A DNA stretch of 64,000 nt from Streptomyces sp. NBC_00513. GTDB taxonomy: Bacteria > Actinomycetota > Actinomycetes > Streptomycetales > Streptomycetaceae. The notes under the pieces are model-generated. The model was given only the letters and a program-made list of their open reading frames with translations. It was not told the DNA's origin and made no database searches. The stretch's first letter is position 1. Each line of letters opens with the position of its first letter. The position numbers and the translations under genes were made by a program. The stretch spans positions 4,774,001 through 4,838,000 of the forward strand of contig NZ_CP107845.1 of NCBI RefSeq assembly GCF_041431415.1, written 5' to 3'. Positions 46,165 to 53,928 of this stretch are shown piece after piece.

Positions 46165-47975
46165 GCACCCGCCGCGCACCCCTGACCCGCGTCGCGGGTT
46201 CCGGGCCGAGGGTGCTCGCGGTGATCCCCGCCCGCGGCGGCTCCAAGGGCGTCCCCGGCAAGAACCTCGCCCTCGTCGGCGGAACCCCGCTCGTGGCACG
46301 GGCCGTACGCGCCTGCCTGGCCGCGCCGACCGTCACCGACGTGCTCGTCTCCACCGACTCCGAGGCCATCGCACGGGCGGCCCGGGCCGCCGGGGCCCAC
46401 GCGGTGCGCCGCCCCGCCGCGCTCTCCGGGGACACCGCGAGCAGCGAGGCCGCCCTGTTGCACGCGCTGGACTCGTTCGAGGAACTCCACTCCGTCACCG
46501 TCGACGTGGTCCTCCTGGTCCAGTGCACGAGCCCCTTCCTCACCCACTCCGACGTCGAGTCCGTGGCCGCCGCCGTCGCCTCCGGCGCCGCGGACTCCGC
46601 CCTGACCGTGGCCCCCTTCCACGGCTTCCTCTGGCGGACGGACACCGACGGCTCGGGCCTCGGGGTCAACCACGAGACGACCCACCGCCCCCGCCGCCAG
46701 GACCGACCCCAGGACCTGCTGGAGACCGGCGCCGCCTACGCGATGGCCGCCGCCGGGTTCCGTACCGCCCGGCACCGCTTCTTCGGCCGCACCCTGCCCG
46801 TCGCCACCGACCCGGCGCGGGTGCTGGAGATCGACGACCCGCACGACCTGGCCCGGGCCCGCCTCGTCGCCCCGCTGTTCGAACCCGGACCCGAACCCGG
46901 ACCCGAACCCGGACCCGGACCCGAACCCGGACCCGAACCCGGACCCCGCCCCGAACCACACCCCGAGCCCCGCCCCGGACCCGAACTCCACCCCGAACCA
47001 CACCCCCTCGTACGCCCCGACCCGAACCCCGTACCCGCACGCACCGTTCGAAGGACGTCACCTGACATGAGCGCCACCGCCAACTCCCGCCTCCGCACCT
47101 TCGGTTCGCGCACCGCAGGCCCCGGCCACCCCGTCTACGTCGTCGGCGAGATCGGCATCAACCACAACGGCGACCTCGGCAACGCCTTCGCGCTCATCGA
47201 CGCCGCCGCCGAAGCCGGCTGCGACGCCGTCAAGTTCCAGAAGCGCACCCCCGAGATCTGCACCCCGCGCGACCAGTGGGACATCGAGCGCGACACCCCC
47301 TGGGGTCGGATGACCTACATCGACTACCGCCACCGCGTCGAGTTCGACGAGGCCGACTACCTGGCCATAGACGAGCACTGCGCCAAGCGCGGCATCGACT
47401 GGTTCGCCTCCCCGTGGGACACCGAGGCCGTCGCCTTCCTGGAGAAGTTCGACGTCCCCGCCCACAAGGTGGCCTCCGCCTCCCTCACCGACGACGAACT
47501 GCTGCGCGCGCTGCGCGCCACCGGACGCACCGTCGTCCTGTCCACCGGCATGTCCACCCCCCGGCAGATCCGGCACGCCGTCGAGGTGCTCGGCAGCGAC
47601 AACATCCTTCTGTGCCACGCCACTTCGACCTACCCGGCCAAGGCCGAGGAGCTCAACCTGAAGGTGATCAACACCCTTCGGGAGGAGTACCCCAACGTCC
47701 CCATCGGCTACTCCGGCCACGAGACCGGCCTCCAGACCACCCTGGCCGCCGTCGCCCTCGGCGCCACCTTCGTCGAGCGCCACATCACCCTCGACCGCGC
47801 CATGTGGGGCTCCGACCAGGCCGCCTCCGTCGAGCCGGGCGGACTGACCCGCCTGGTCCGTGACATCCGCACCATCGAGACCGCCCTCGGCGACGGCGTC
47901 AAGCGCGTCTACGAGTCCGAGCTGGCCCCCATGAAGAAGCTCCGCCGCTTCCAGGGCGACCTCACTGCGGTCTGA
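46161..47975 (+). CDS. Acylneuraminate cytidylyltransferase (NeuA) in one open frame with NeuB
   Basis: The N-terminal 235 residues are a CMP-nonulosonate synthetase: VIPARGGSKGVPGKN, VLVSTDSEAIARAA, VQCTSPFLTHSDV and EIDDPHDL are typical. No stop codon separates this domain from NeuB, whose usual start ATG is at 47067. The frame runs on through a repeat of Glu-Pro-Gly-Pro units and then degenerate Pro-rich sequence. Translation would give a bifunctional protein of 604 residues. If ribosomes also start at 47067 (a gaaggac site lies 10 bp or so upstream), separate NeuB is also made. The GTG at 46161 overlaps the DUF6716 stop and has a ggggag site. The fusion is seen directly in the sequence. 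Its expression as one protein is inference. Confidence 0.75.
   Translation: MSTRRAPLTRVAGSGPRVLAVIPARGGSKGVPGKNLALVGGTPLVARAVRACLAAPTVTDVLVSTDSEAIARAARAAGAHAVRRPAALSGDTASSEAALLHALDSFEELHSVTVDVVLLVQCTSPFLTHSDVESVAAAVASGAADSALTVAPFHGFLWRTDTDGSGLGVNHETTHRPRRQDRPQDLLETGAAYAMAAAGFRTARHRFFGRTLPVATDPARVLEIDDPHDLARARLVAPLFEPGPEPGPEPGPGPEPGPEPGPRPEPHPEPRPGPELHPEPHPLVRPDPNPVPARTVRRTSPDMSATANSRLRTFGSRTAGPGHPVYVVGEIGINHNGDLGNAFALIDAAAEAGCDAVKFQKRTPEICTPRDQWDIERDTPWGRMTYIDYRHRVEFDEADYLAIDEHCAKRGIDWFASPWDTEAVAFLEKFDVPAHKVASASLTDDELLRALRATGRTVVLSTGMSTPRQIRHAVEVLGSDNILLCHATSTYPAKAEELNLKVINTLREEYPNVPIGYSGHETGLQTTLAAVALGATFVERHITLDRAMWGSDQAASVEPGGLTRLVRDIRTIETALGDGVKRVYESELAPMKKLRRFQGDLTAV
46880..47040. repeat. 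Period-6/12 cccgga/cccgaa repeat encoding a Pro/Glu/Gly linker
   Basis: A run of gaacccggaccc units (strict to about 46950, degrading afterwards) lies between the NeuA and NeuB domains and encodes Glu-Pro-Gly-Pro repeats. Length change by slippage of a whole 6-bp unit keeps the frame. An indel that is not a multiple of three would shift to a frame that stops at 47063-47065, one base before the NeuB ATG. Confidence 0.8.
47067..47975 (+). CDS. neuB: N-acetylneuraminate/nonulosonic acid synthase (NeuB type)
   Basis: This condenses phosphoenolpyruvate with a hexose or N-acylhexosamine to make a nine-carbon sugar acid. The domain starts at MSATANSRLRTFG. The TIM barrel is clear: VVGEIGINHNGDL, DAVKFQKRTPEI, WFASPWDTEAVAF, LSTGMSTPRQI, CHATSTYPAK and GYSGHETG. 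The 302 residues end after the barrel, so the C-terminal SAF (antifreeze-like) domain of classical NeuB is missing. From memory, Streptomyces relatives share this and their cluster makes a Kdn-type teichulosonic acid. It may be expressed from this internal ATG or as part of the upstream frame. Confidence 0.88.
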   Translation: MSATANSRLRTFGSRTAGPGHPVYVVGEIGINHNGDLGNAFALIDAAAEAGCDAVKFQKRTPEICTPRDQWDIERDTPWGRMTYIDYRHRVEFDEADYLAIDEHCAKRGIDWFASPWDTEAVAFLEKFDVPAHKVASASLTDDELLRALRATGRTVVLSTGMSTPRQIRHAVEVLGSDNILLCHATSTYPAKAEELNLKVINTLREEYPNVPIGYSGHETGLQTTLAAVALGATFVERHITLDRAMWGSDQAASVEPGGLTRLVRDIRTIETALGDGVKRVYESELAPMKKLRRFQGDLTAV

Positions 47976-48046
47976 CCGTCCCGCTCCGCCCCGGCGCGGC
48001 CCGCGGTCCCGGCGCGCGCGGTACCCCCGCACCTGACGAGGAGAAC

Positions 48047-49285
48047 GTGGTGATCCCTTCCGCATCCACCCTGGCCTTCGTGGAAAGCCCGGTCCAGCTG
48101 CTGAACGTCCTGGAGTGGGCCCACGCGCGCCGAGCCGACGACGGGCCCGCCCGAGCCGACGACGCGGCCGCCCCCGAGGCCGCCGGTCGGTTGCTGGACG
48201 GCGTCCCGCGCCAGCCCGGCCGGTCCACCGCCCGGGCGACCGCCGGGGATCGCACCGCCGACCGCGCCGGCGGCTCGCGCACCCCGTCCGGCTCCGGGGC
48301 TTCGGGCCCGCAGGCGCCGACGATCGTGGTCCTCCCGCCCACCGACCCGATGTCCCGGGGACAGCTCCGCCGGGTCGCCGGGCTCGCCCGCGACGAGGGG
48401 TACACCGTCCACTGGCAGGAGGCGCGCGGGGGCGCCGGCGCCCCCTTCAAGGCGCTGGCCGCGCTCGCCGCCGACGTGCGCCGGGCCGAGCGGATCGTGG
48501 TGGGCGACCCCTTCTCCCGCTTCGTCCAGCTCCTGCTGGCCCCGGCCCGGGCCGCCGAACTGGTCGTCGTCGACGACGGCACCGCCACCATGGAGTTCGT
48601 CGCGCAGCTCGGGCGCGGGGAGCGGCTGCGCCGCTGGCACCGTACGGGGGCCGGCGCCGGGGCCCGGGTGCGCGAGCTCGCGTACGCCCCGGTGTCGGGG
48701 ACCGCGCGCCGCAGGCTGACCCCTGGCGGCGACCGTCGCCGGGTGGAGGTGTTCACCTCGATGCCGGTCACCCCGCTGCCCGGGATGGAGGTACGCCTGA
48801 ACGACTTCGCCTGGACCCGGTCCCGTTTCGGCCCGCCCCGCCTGACCAGGGGAACGGACCTGGTCGGCACCTCGCTCGTGGAGACGGGCGTGGTGGACCC
48901 GGTCCGCTACAGGGCCGCCGTCCTGGCCCTGACCAGGGAACACGGCGCGACCCGCTACTTCGCGCACCGCCGTGAGTCCCCGGAGAAGCTGCGCGCGCTG
49001 AGCGAGGCGACCGGGCTGGAGATCGTACGTCCGGACCTGCCGCTGGAGCTGATCGCCCGGCGGGGGCCGGTGGGCCGCACCATCGTCAGCTTTCCGTCCA
49101 CCGTCGTCCACACCCTGCCGTACGCCCTGATCGGCGCCGGCGTCACCGTGGCCGTGTGCGAGGTCGATCCCGCCTGGCTCACCGCCGCCGCCTCGCCGCG
49201 GGCCCGCGGCTTCCTGGCCGGGGTCACCGAAACCGCCCGTGATGTGCGCAGACTCCCCGCTCAGACCGCTCGGGCGGCCGGCTGA
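48047..49285 (+). CDS. Putative sialyltransferase-like glycosyltransferase
   Basis: The protein has 412 residues. The N-terminus LAFVESPVQLLNVLEWAH resembles the SPLQLLN start of GT52-type sialyltransferases. Further motifs are VVVDDGTATMEF (Asp-Asp-Gly), YFAHRRESPEKL and FPSTVVHTLPYAL, where the family has HP and Ser donor motifs. Residues about 30-90 are a disordered Ala/Arg/Asp insertion. It follows NeuB by 70 bp on the same strand with a gaggag ribosome site and probably transfers the nonulosonic acid. The family call rests on short motifs only, and some databases would leave this hypothetical. GTG at 48047 or 48050 may be used. Confidence 0.55.
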   Translation: MVIPSASTLAFVESPVQLLNVLEWAHARRADDGPARADDAAAPEAAGRLLDGVPRQPGRSTARATAGDRTADRAGGSRTPSGSGASGPQAPTIVVLPPTDPMSRGQLRRVAGLARDEGYTVHWQEARGGAGAPFKALAALAADVRRAERIVVGDPFSRFVQLLLAPARAAELVVVDDGTATMEFVAQLGRGERLRRWHRTGAGAGARVRELAYAPVSGTARRRLTPGGDRRRVEVFTSMPVTPLPGMEVRLNDFAWTRSRFGPPRLTRGTDLVGTSLVETGVVDPVRYRAAVLALTREHGATRYFAHRRESPEKLRALSEATGLEIVRPDLPLELIARRGPVGRTIVSFPSTVVHTLPYALIGAGVTVAVCEVDPAWLTAAASPRARGFLAGVTETARDVRRLPAQTARAAG

Positions 49286-49410
49286 GCGCGCGAGTTTACC
49301 CGCGCACGCATACGGTCATGCGTCCAGAGGTCGGGTTTCTTTCCCCTAACGGCATGAACTTTTTGTGATCTCCAGCCAGTTGACCCGTCGGTGGGCCTAC
49401 CCTTAAACGG

Positions 49411-50691
49411 GTGAACCAGTTGATGTCCCGCGAGTCCCAGACCGCCCTGCCCGGCAAGCCCGACCGGCCCGAGCTGCCCGGCAAGCTTCCGGACCACCTG
49501 CGTGCCGAACTGATCGCCTTCCGCCGGGACTTGCACATGCATCCCGAGTTGGGACACCAGGAGGTCCGCACGACGGCGGCGATCAAGGCCCGGTTGGAGC
49601 GGGCCGGCCTGCGACCACGGGTGCTGAAGTCCGGCACCGGCCTCATCTGTGACGTGGGGACCTGGGACGGCGGCCGGCCGATGCTGGCCCTGCGCGCGGA
49701 CATCGACGCCCTGCCCATCCCGGACGCCAAGGTGCACGTCGAGTACCGGTCCACCATCCCGGACCGCGCGCACGCCTGCGGACACGACGTCCACACCTCG
49801 GTCGTGCTCGGCGCCGGCCTGGTGCTCGCGGAACTCGACCGGCAGGGCCTGCTCCCGAATCCCGTGCGCCTGCTCTTCCAGCCCGCCGAGGAGGTCCTGC
49901 CCGGCGGCGCGAGCGACGCCATCGAATCCGGGGTGCTCGACGGCGTAGGCAAGATCATCGCGGTGCACTGCGACCCCCGCGTGGACTCGGGGCGGATCGG
50001 ACTGCGGTCCGGCCCCATCACCTCGGCCTGCGACCGCCTGGAGGTCACCCTGGCCGGTCCCGGCGGGCACACCGCCCGCCCGCACCTGACCACCGACCTG
50101 GTGACGGCCGCCGCGCGGGTCGCCGTGGACGTCCCGGCCGTGCTGGCCCGCCGGATGGACGCCCGCTCGGGCATGTCGGTCACCTGGGGCCGGATCGAGT
50201 CCGGGCACGCCTGCAACGTCATCCCGATGCACGCGGAACTGTCCGGGACCGTTCGCTGCCTGGACATCAACGCCTGGCACGAGGCCCCTGACCAGATCCA
50301 CGCGGCCATCGACGAGATCGCGACCCTGCACGGGGCCAAGTCGGAGATCACCTACGTCCGGGGCGTCCCGCCGGTGGTCAACGACCCGGTGGTCACCGAA
50401 CTGCTCCGCGAGTCCATGGCGGCCCGGCTCGGCGCGGAGTCGATCGAGGACACCGAGCAGAGCCTGGGCGGGGAGGACTTCTCCTGGTACCTGGAGCACG
50501 TTCCCGGCGCCATGGCCCGTCTCGGCGTCCGCAAGCCCGGGGACACGACCAAGAAGGACCTGCACCGGGGCGACTTCGACGTCGACGAGTCCGCGATCGG
50601 GGTCGGCGTGGAGTTCTTCACCGCCGCGGCCCTGCTCGACGGGCGGGGCGAGGCCCGACTCGACGCCCACCGGGGGCGATCGGCCGGGTAA
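49411..50691 (+). CDS. M20 family amidohydrolase
   Basis: The protein has 426 residues of the M20/amidohydrolase (IAA-amino acid hydrolase-like) family. The metal-binding motifs are LHMHPELG, ALRADIDALPI, HACGHDVHTS and LFQPAEEVLPGG, with GGEDFSWYLEHVPG near the end. A dimerisation domain lies in the middle. It hydrolyses an N-acyl or amide bond of an unknown substrate. The start is GTG at 49411, or ATG at 49423 four residues later. A hairpin follows the gene. It is probably independent of the nucleoside genes downstream. Confidence 0.92.
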   Translation: MNQLMSRESQTALPGKPDRPELPGKLPDHLRAELIAFRRDLHMHPELGHQEVRTTAAIKARLERAGLRPRVLKSGTGLICDVGTWDGGRPMLALRADIDALPIPDAKVHVEYRSTIPDRAHACGHDVHTSVVLGAGLVLAELDRQGLLPNPVRLLFQPAEEVLPGGASDAIESGVLDGVGKIIAVHCDPRVDSGRIGLRSGPITSACDRLEVTLAGPGGHTARPHLTTDLVTAAARVAVDVPAVLARRMDARSGMSVTWGRIESGHACNVIPMHAELSGTVRCLDINAWHEAPDQIHAAIDEIATLHGAKSEITYVRGVPPVVNDPVVTELLRESMAARLGAESIEDTEQSLGGEDFSWYLEHVPGAMARLGVRKPGDTTKKDLHRGDFDVDESAIGVGVEFFTAAALLDGRGEARLDAHRGRSAG

Positions 50692-50794
50692 CGCCGCCCG
50701 CTCGGCGCCGACCCGGGCGCCAGGGGGTTCGCGGTCAAGGTCGCGGTCAAGCCCCGGCAAAGTCCCTACATCATCCGGTGGTCGGTCGGTATAC

Positions 50795-50827
50795 GTGTCC
50801 AGCCCTTGGTACGCAAGGGCTGGACAC
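50795..50827 (+). terminator. Terminator-like hairpin after the amidohydrolase gene
   Basis: gtgtccagccctt (50795-50807) pairs perfectly with aagggctggacac (50815-50827) around a 7-nt loop. It lies about 100 bp after the stop and 150 bp before the bmp gene. Confidence 0.75.
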
Positions 50828-50904
50828 AAGGGGAGTCACCGATCGGTCACTGTCCGGTTCGCGACGATCCGATAACGACTCATGAACGGGCCTTTAACTG
50901 ACAT

Positions 50905-50916
50905 CTACGCGCGTTA
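50905..50916 (+). promoter_or_regulatory. Operator copy 1, before the nucleoside-binding lipoprotein gene
   Basis: ctacgcgcgtta is a one-mismatch version of the palindrome CTAYGCGCGTAG that also occurs at 52170 and 56777. It sits 62 bp before the TTG start. It probably binds a regulator of the nucleoside genes. The regulator is not in this window. Confidence 0.65.
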
Positions 50917-50977
50917 CGATCGCCGCGAAACCAGCGCCGGTCGTGGCGCTTCGGTCAGGTTTTGAAGGAGCCTCCCC

Positions 50978-52045
50978 TTGCGCCGGATCACCAGGATCGC
51001 CACCGTGGGCCTCGCGTCCGCCGCGCTGGCCCTCTCGGCCACCGCCTGTGGCGGTAAGAAGTCGTCTGACAGCCCCTCGTCCTCCTCCTCGGAGACGAAG
51101 GCCGCCGCCGGCGCCGCCATCGCGTACGACATCGGTGGCCGCGGCGACCAGTCGTTCAACGACGCCGCCTTCGCGGGCCTCGAGAAGGCCAAGTCGGAGC
51201 TGAAGATCACCACCGCCGAGGCGGAGCCCACGGACGGCGAGGGCGAGGCCGACAAGGTCCAGCGCCTCACCGAGCTGGCCCGCAAGGGCAACAACCCGGT
51301 GATCGGCGTCGGTTTCGCCTACGCCCCGGCCATCAAGAAGGTCGCGCCGAAGTTCCCGAACACCACGTTCGGCATCATCGACGACACCTCGGTGACCGGC
51401 AAGAACATCGCCAACCTGGTCTTCAACGAGGAGCAGGGCTCCTACCTGGCCGGCGTCGCCGCCGCCAAGGTCTCGAAGACCGGCACGGTCGGCTTCATCG
51501 GCGGTGTCGAGGTTCCGCTGATCAAGAAGTTCGAGGCGGGCTTCACCCAGGGCGTCAAGGACACCAACCCGAACGCCAAGGTGCTGTCGGCCTACCTGAC
51601 GCAGCCCCCGGACTTCGGTGGCTTCTCCAAGCCCGACCTGGGCAAGGCCGCCGCCAACGGCCAGATCGACGCGGGCGGCGCCGACGTGGTGTACGCCGCC
51701 GCCGGTCTCGCGGGCTCCGGTGCCATCGAGGCCGCCTCGGCCAAGGGCAAGTGGGCCATCGGCGTCGACTCCGACCAGTACAACCAGGCCGGTCTGTCGA
51801 AGTACAAGGACCACATCCTGACCTCGGTCACCAAGGACGTCTCCGACTCGGTCTACAACCTGATCAAGTCGGTCAAGGACGGCAAGCCGGAGAACGGCGA
51901 GATCCGTTACGGCCTGGACAAGGACGGCGTCGGCCTGGCCGACTCCAACCCCGAGTACAAGAAGATGGCTGAAGTCATCGCCGCGGTGGAGAAGGCCAAG
52001 GCCGACATCATCGCCAAGAAGATCACCGTCAAGACCGCCCCGTAA
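50978..52045 (+). CDS. BMP-family nucleoside-binding lipoprotein
   Basis: The protein has 355 residues. The signal peptide has a lipobox (ATAC, Cys about 24), so it is tethered to the outer face of the membrane. The Bmp/Med fold shows AIAYDIGGRGDQSFNDAAF, NPVIGVGFAYA and WAIGVDSDQYNQAG. It captures purine or pyrimidine nucleosides for the ABC genes that follow. The start is TTG, supported by a strong gaaggag site 8 bp away, and no in-frame ATG is suitable. Rare TTG use may limit expression. Confidence 0.92.
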   Translation: MRRITRIATVGLASAALALSATACGGKKSSDSPSSSSSETKAAAGAAIAYDIGGRGDQSFNDAAFAGLEKAKSELKITTAEAEPTDGEGEADKVQRLTELARKGNNPVIGVGFAYAPAIKKVAPKFPNTTFGIIDDTSVTGKNIANLVFNEEQGSYLAGVAAAKVSKTGTVGFIGGVEVPLIKKFEAGFTQGVKDTNPNAKVLSAYLTQPPDFGGFSKPDLGKAAANGQIDAGGADVVYAAAGLAGSGAIEAASAKGKWAIGVDSDQYNQAGLSKYKDHILTSVTKDVSDSVYNLIKSVKDGKPENGEIRYGLDKDGVGLADSNPEYKKMAEVIAAVEKAKADIIAKKITVKTAP

Positions 52046-52073
52046 GGGCCGTCCGACATGCGGTAATGGTCTC

Positions 52074-52112
52074 CGGGGTCCGGGAAGCGGTCTCTATCGC
52101 TCCCGGGCCCCG
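52074..52112 (+). terminator. Hairpin between bmp and the ABC ATPase
   Basis: cggggtccgggaagcg (52074-52089) pairs with cgctcccgggccccg (52098-52112) with one bulge and a G-U pair. It probably reduces transcription from bmp into the ATPase gene, giving more binding protein than transporter. Confidence 0.65.
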
Positions 52113-52169
52113 AGCCGTGTTCGGTGTTCCTTGTGGTCAGTTGGCCGCAAGTTTTCACTTTCGACAGTG

Positions 52170-52181
52170 CTACGCGCGTAG
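52170..52181 (+). promoter_or_regulatory. Operator copy 2, before the nucleoside ABC ATPase gene
   Basis: ctacgcgcgtag is a perfect 12-bp palindrome located 7 bp before the GTG at 52189. It is identical to the 56777 copy except for one base in the left arm. Confidence 0.75.
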
Positions 52182-52188
52182 AGGCATC

Positions 52189-53928
52189 GTGGACGCGATA
52201 CCTTCTCTCCCCGCCCTGTCCTCCTGCCTCCAGCTCCTTCCGCGCCAAGGAGAGTGCGTCATCAACGCGTCCAGCCCCCCTCTCGCCGTAGAACTGCACG
52301 GCATCACCAAGCGTTTCCCCGGCGTCGTCGCCAACAAGGACATCGCGATCACCGTCCGCAAGGGCACGGTTCACGCCCTCGTCGGTGAGAACGGCGCCGG
52401 CAAGTCGACCCTGATGAAGATCCTCTACGGCATGCAGAAGCCGGACGAGGGCACCATCGCCATCGACGGGGAGCAGGTCACCTTCTCCAGCCCCGGCGAC
52501 GCCATCGCCCGCGGCATCGGCATGGTGCACCAGCACTTCATGCTGGCCGACAACCTCACCGTCCTGGAGAACGTGGTTCTCGGCGGCGAGAAGCTCTACG
52601 GCATCGGCGCCAAGGCCCGCAAGAAGATCAAGGAGATCTCGGACGCGTACGGCCTCGGCGTGCGCCCCGACGCACTGGTCGAGGACCTCGGTGTCGCCGA
52701 CCGCCAGCGCGTGGAGATCCTCAAGGTCCTCTACCGCGGCGCGAAGATCCTCATCCTCGACGAGCCGACCGCCGTGCTCGTGCCGCAGGAGGTGGACGCG
52801 CTCTTCGACAACCTGCGGGAGCTCAAGGCCGAAGGCCTGACCGTCATCTTCATCTCGCACAAGCTGGGCGAGGTCCTGAAGGTCGCGGACGACATCACCG
52901 TCATCCGTCGCGGCACCACGGTCGGCACCGCCGACCCGCGCAACACCACCACCAAGCAGCTCGCCGAGCTGATGGTCGGCTCCGAACTCCCTTCCCCGGA
53001 GACCCGCGAGTCGACCGTGACGGACGTCCCGATGCTGAAGGTGGCGGGTCTGACCGTCGCCGAGGGTGGTCTTCCCCCCGTCAACACCGAGGACACCGCG
53101 CGCACGCCGGGCCTGTCCGACGCCTTCGTCCACGAGCCGGCCGGCATCGGCCGCCTGCTCCTGGACGACATCGCCTTCACGATCCACAAGGGCGAGGTCC
53201 TCGGCATCGCGGGCGTCGAGGGCAACGGCCAGACCGAGTTGATCGAAGCCCTGATGGGCATGACGACCCCGGACGCCGGCGTCATCACCCTCGACGGCAC
53301 CGAGATCACCAAGGCGTCGGTCCGCAAGCGCCGCGAGGGCGGCATCGGGTACATCCCCGAGGACCGCCACCGGCACGGCCTGTTGCTGGAATCCCCGCTG
53401 TGGGAGAACCGCATCCTGGGTCACGTCACCGAGTCGCCGAACTCCAAGCGCGGCATCCTCGACCCGAAGGCCGCCCGCAAGGACACCGAGCGGATCGTGC
53501 GCGAGTACGACGTCCGCACGCCCGGCATCGAGGTGACCGCGGCCTCGCTCTCCGGCGGCAACCAGCAGAAGCTGATCGTCGGCCGCGAGATGAGCCACAA
53601 CCCGAAGTTCCTCATCGCCGCCCACCCCACCCGCGGTGTGGACGTCGGCGCGCAGGCGCAGATCTGGGACGCCATCCGCGAGGCCCGCCGCGAGGGCCTG
53701 GCCGTGCTCCTGATCTCCGCGGACCTGGACGAGCTGATCGGCCTGTCCGACACCCTGCGCGTGATCTACCGCGGCCGCCTGGTCGCGGACGCGGACCCCG
53801 CGACCGTCACCCCCGAGGAACTCGGCACCGCCATGACGGGCGCCGCCTCCGGGCACCTGGAAGCCACCGACAACCACTCCGCCGGTACCGACGCTGGTAC
53901 CGATGCCCCGGAGGACGAGGCCCGATGA
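52189..53928 (+). CDS. Nucleoside ABC transporter ATPase (two NBDs)
   Basis: About 579 residues. NBD1 has Walker A GENGAGKST, signature-like GVADRQRVEI and Walker B ILILDEPTA. NBD2 has the degenerate Walker A GVEGNGQTE and signature LSGGNQQKL, as in sugar and nucleoside importers. It energises uptake by the two permeases downstream. The start is unclear. No ATG/GTG/TTG follows the best ribosome site, aaggag at 52247-52252. The codon at proper spacing is ATC at 52261, which matches where homology begins. GTG at 52189 is used here as the conventional choice. ATGA overlap with the next gene. Confidence 0.88.
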   Translation: MDAIPSLPALSSCLQLLPRQGECVINASSPPLAVELHGITKRFPGVVANKDIAITVRKGTVHALVGENGAGKSTLMKILYGMQKPDEGTIAIDGEQVTFSSPGDAIARGIGMVHQHFMLADNLTVLENVVLGGEKLYGIGAKARKKIKEISDAYGLGVRPDALVEDLGVADRQRVEILKVLYRGAKILILDEPTAVLVPQEVDALFDNLRELKAEGLTVIFISHKLGEVLKVADDITVIRRGTTVGTADPRNTTTKQLAELMVGSELPSPETRESTVTDVPMLKVAGLTVAEGGLPPVNTEDTARTPGLSDAFVHEPAGIGRLLLDDIAFTIHKGEVLGIAGVEGNGQTELIEALMGMTTPDAGVITLDGTEITKASVRKRREGGIGYIPEDRHRHGLLLESPLWENRILGHVTESPNSKRGILDPKAARKDTERIVREYDVRTPGIEVTAASLSGGNQQKLIVGREMSHNPKFLIAAHPTRGVDVGAQAQIWDAIREARREGLAVLLISADLDELIGLSDTLRVIYRGRLVADADPATVTPEELGTAMTGAASGHLEATDNHSAGTDAGTDAPEDEAR

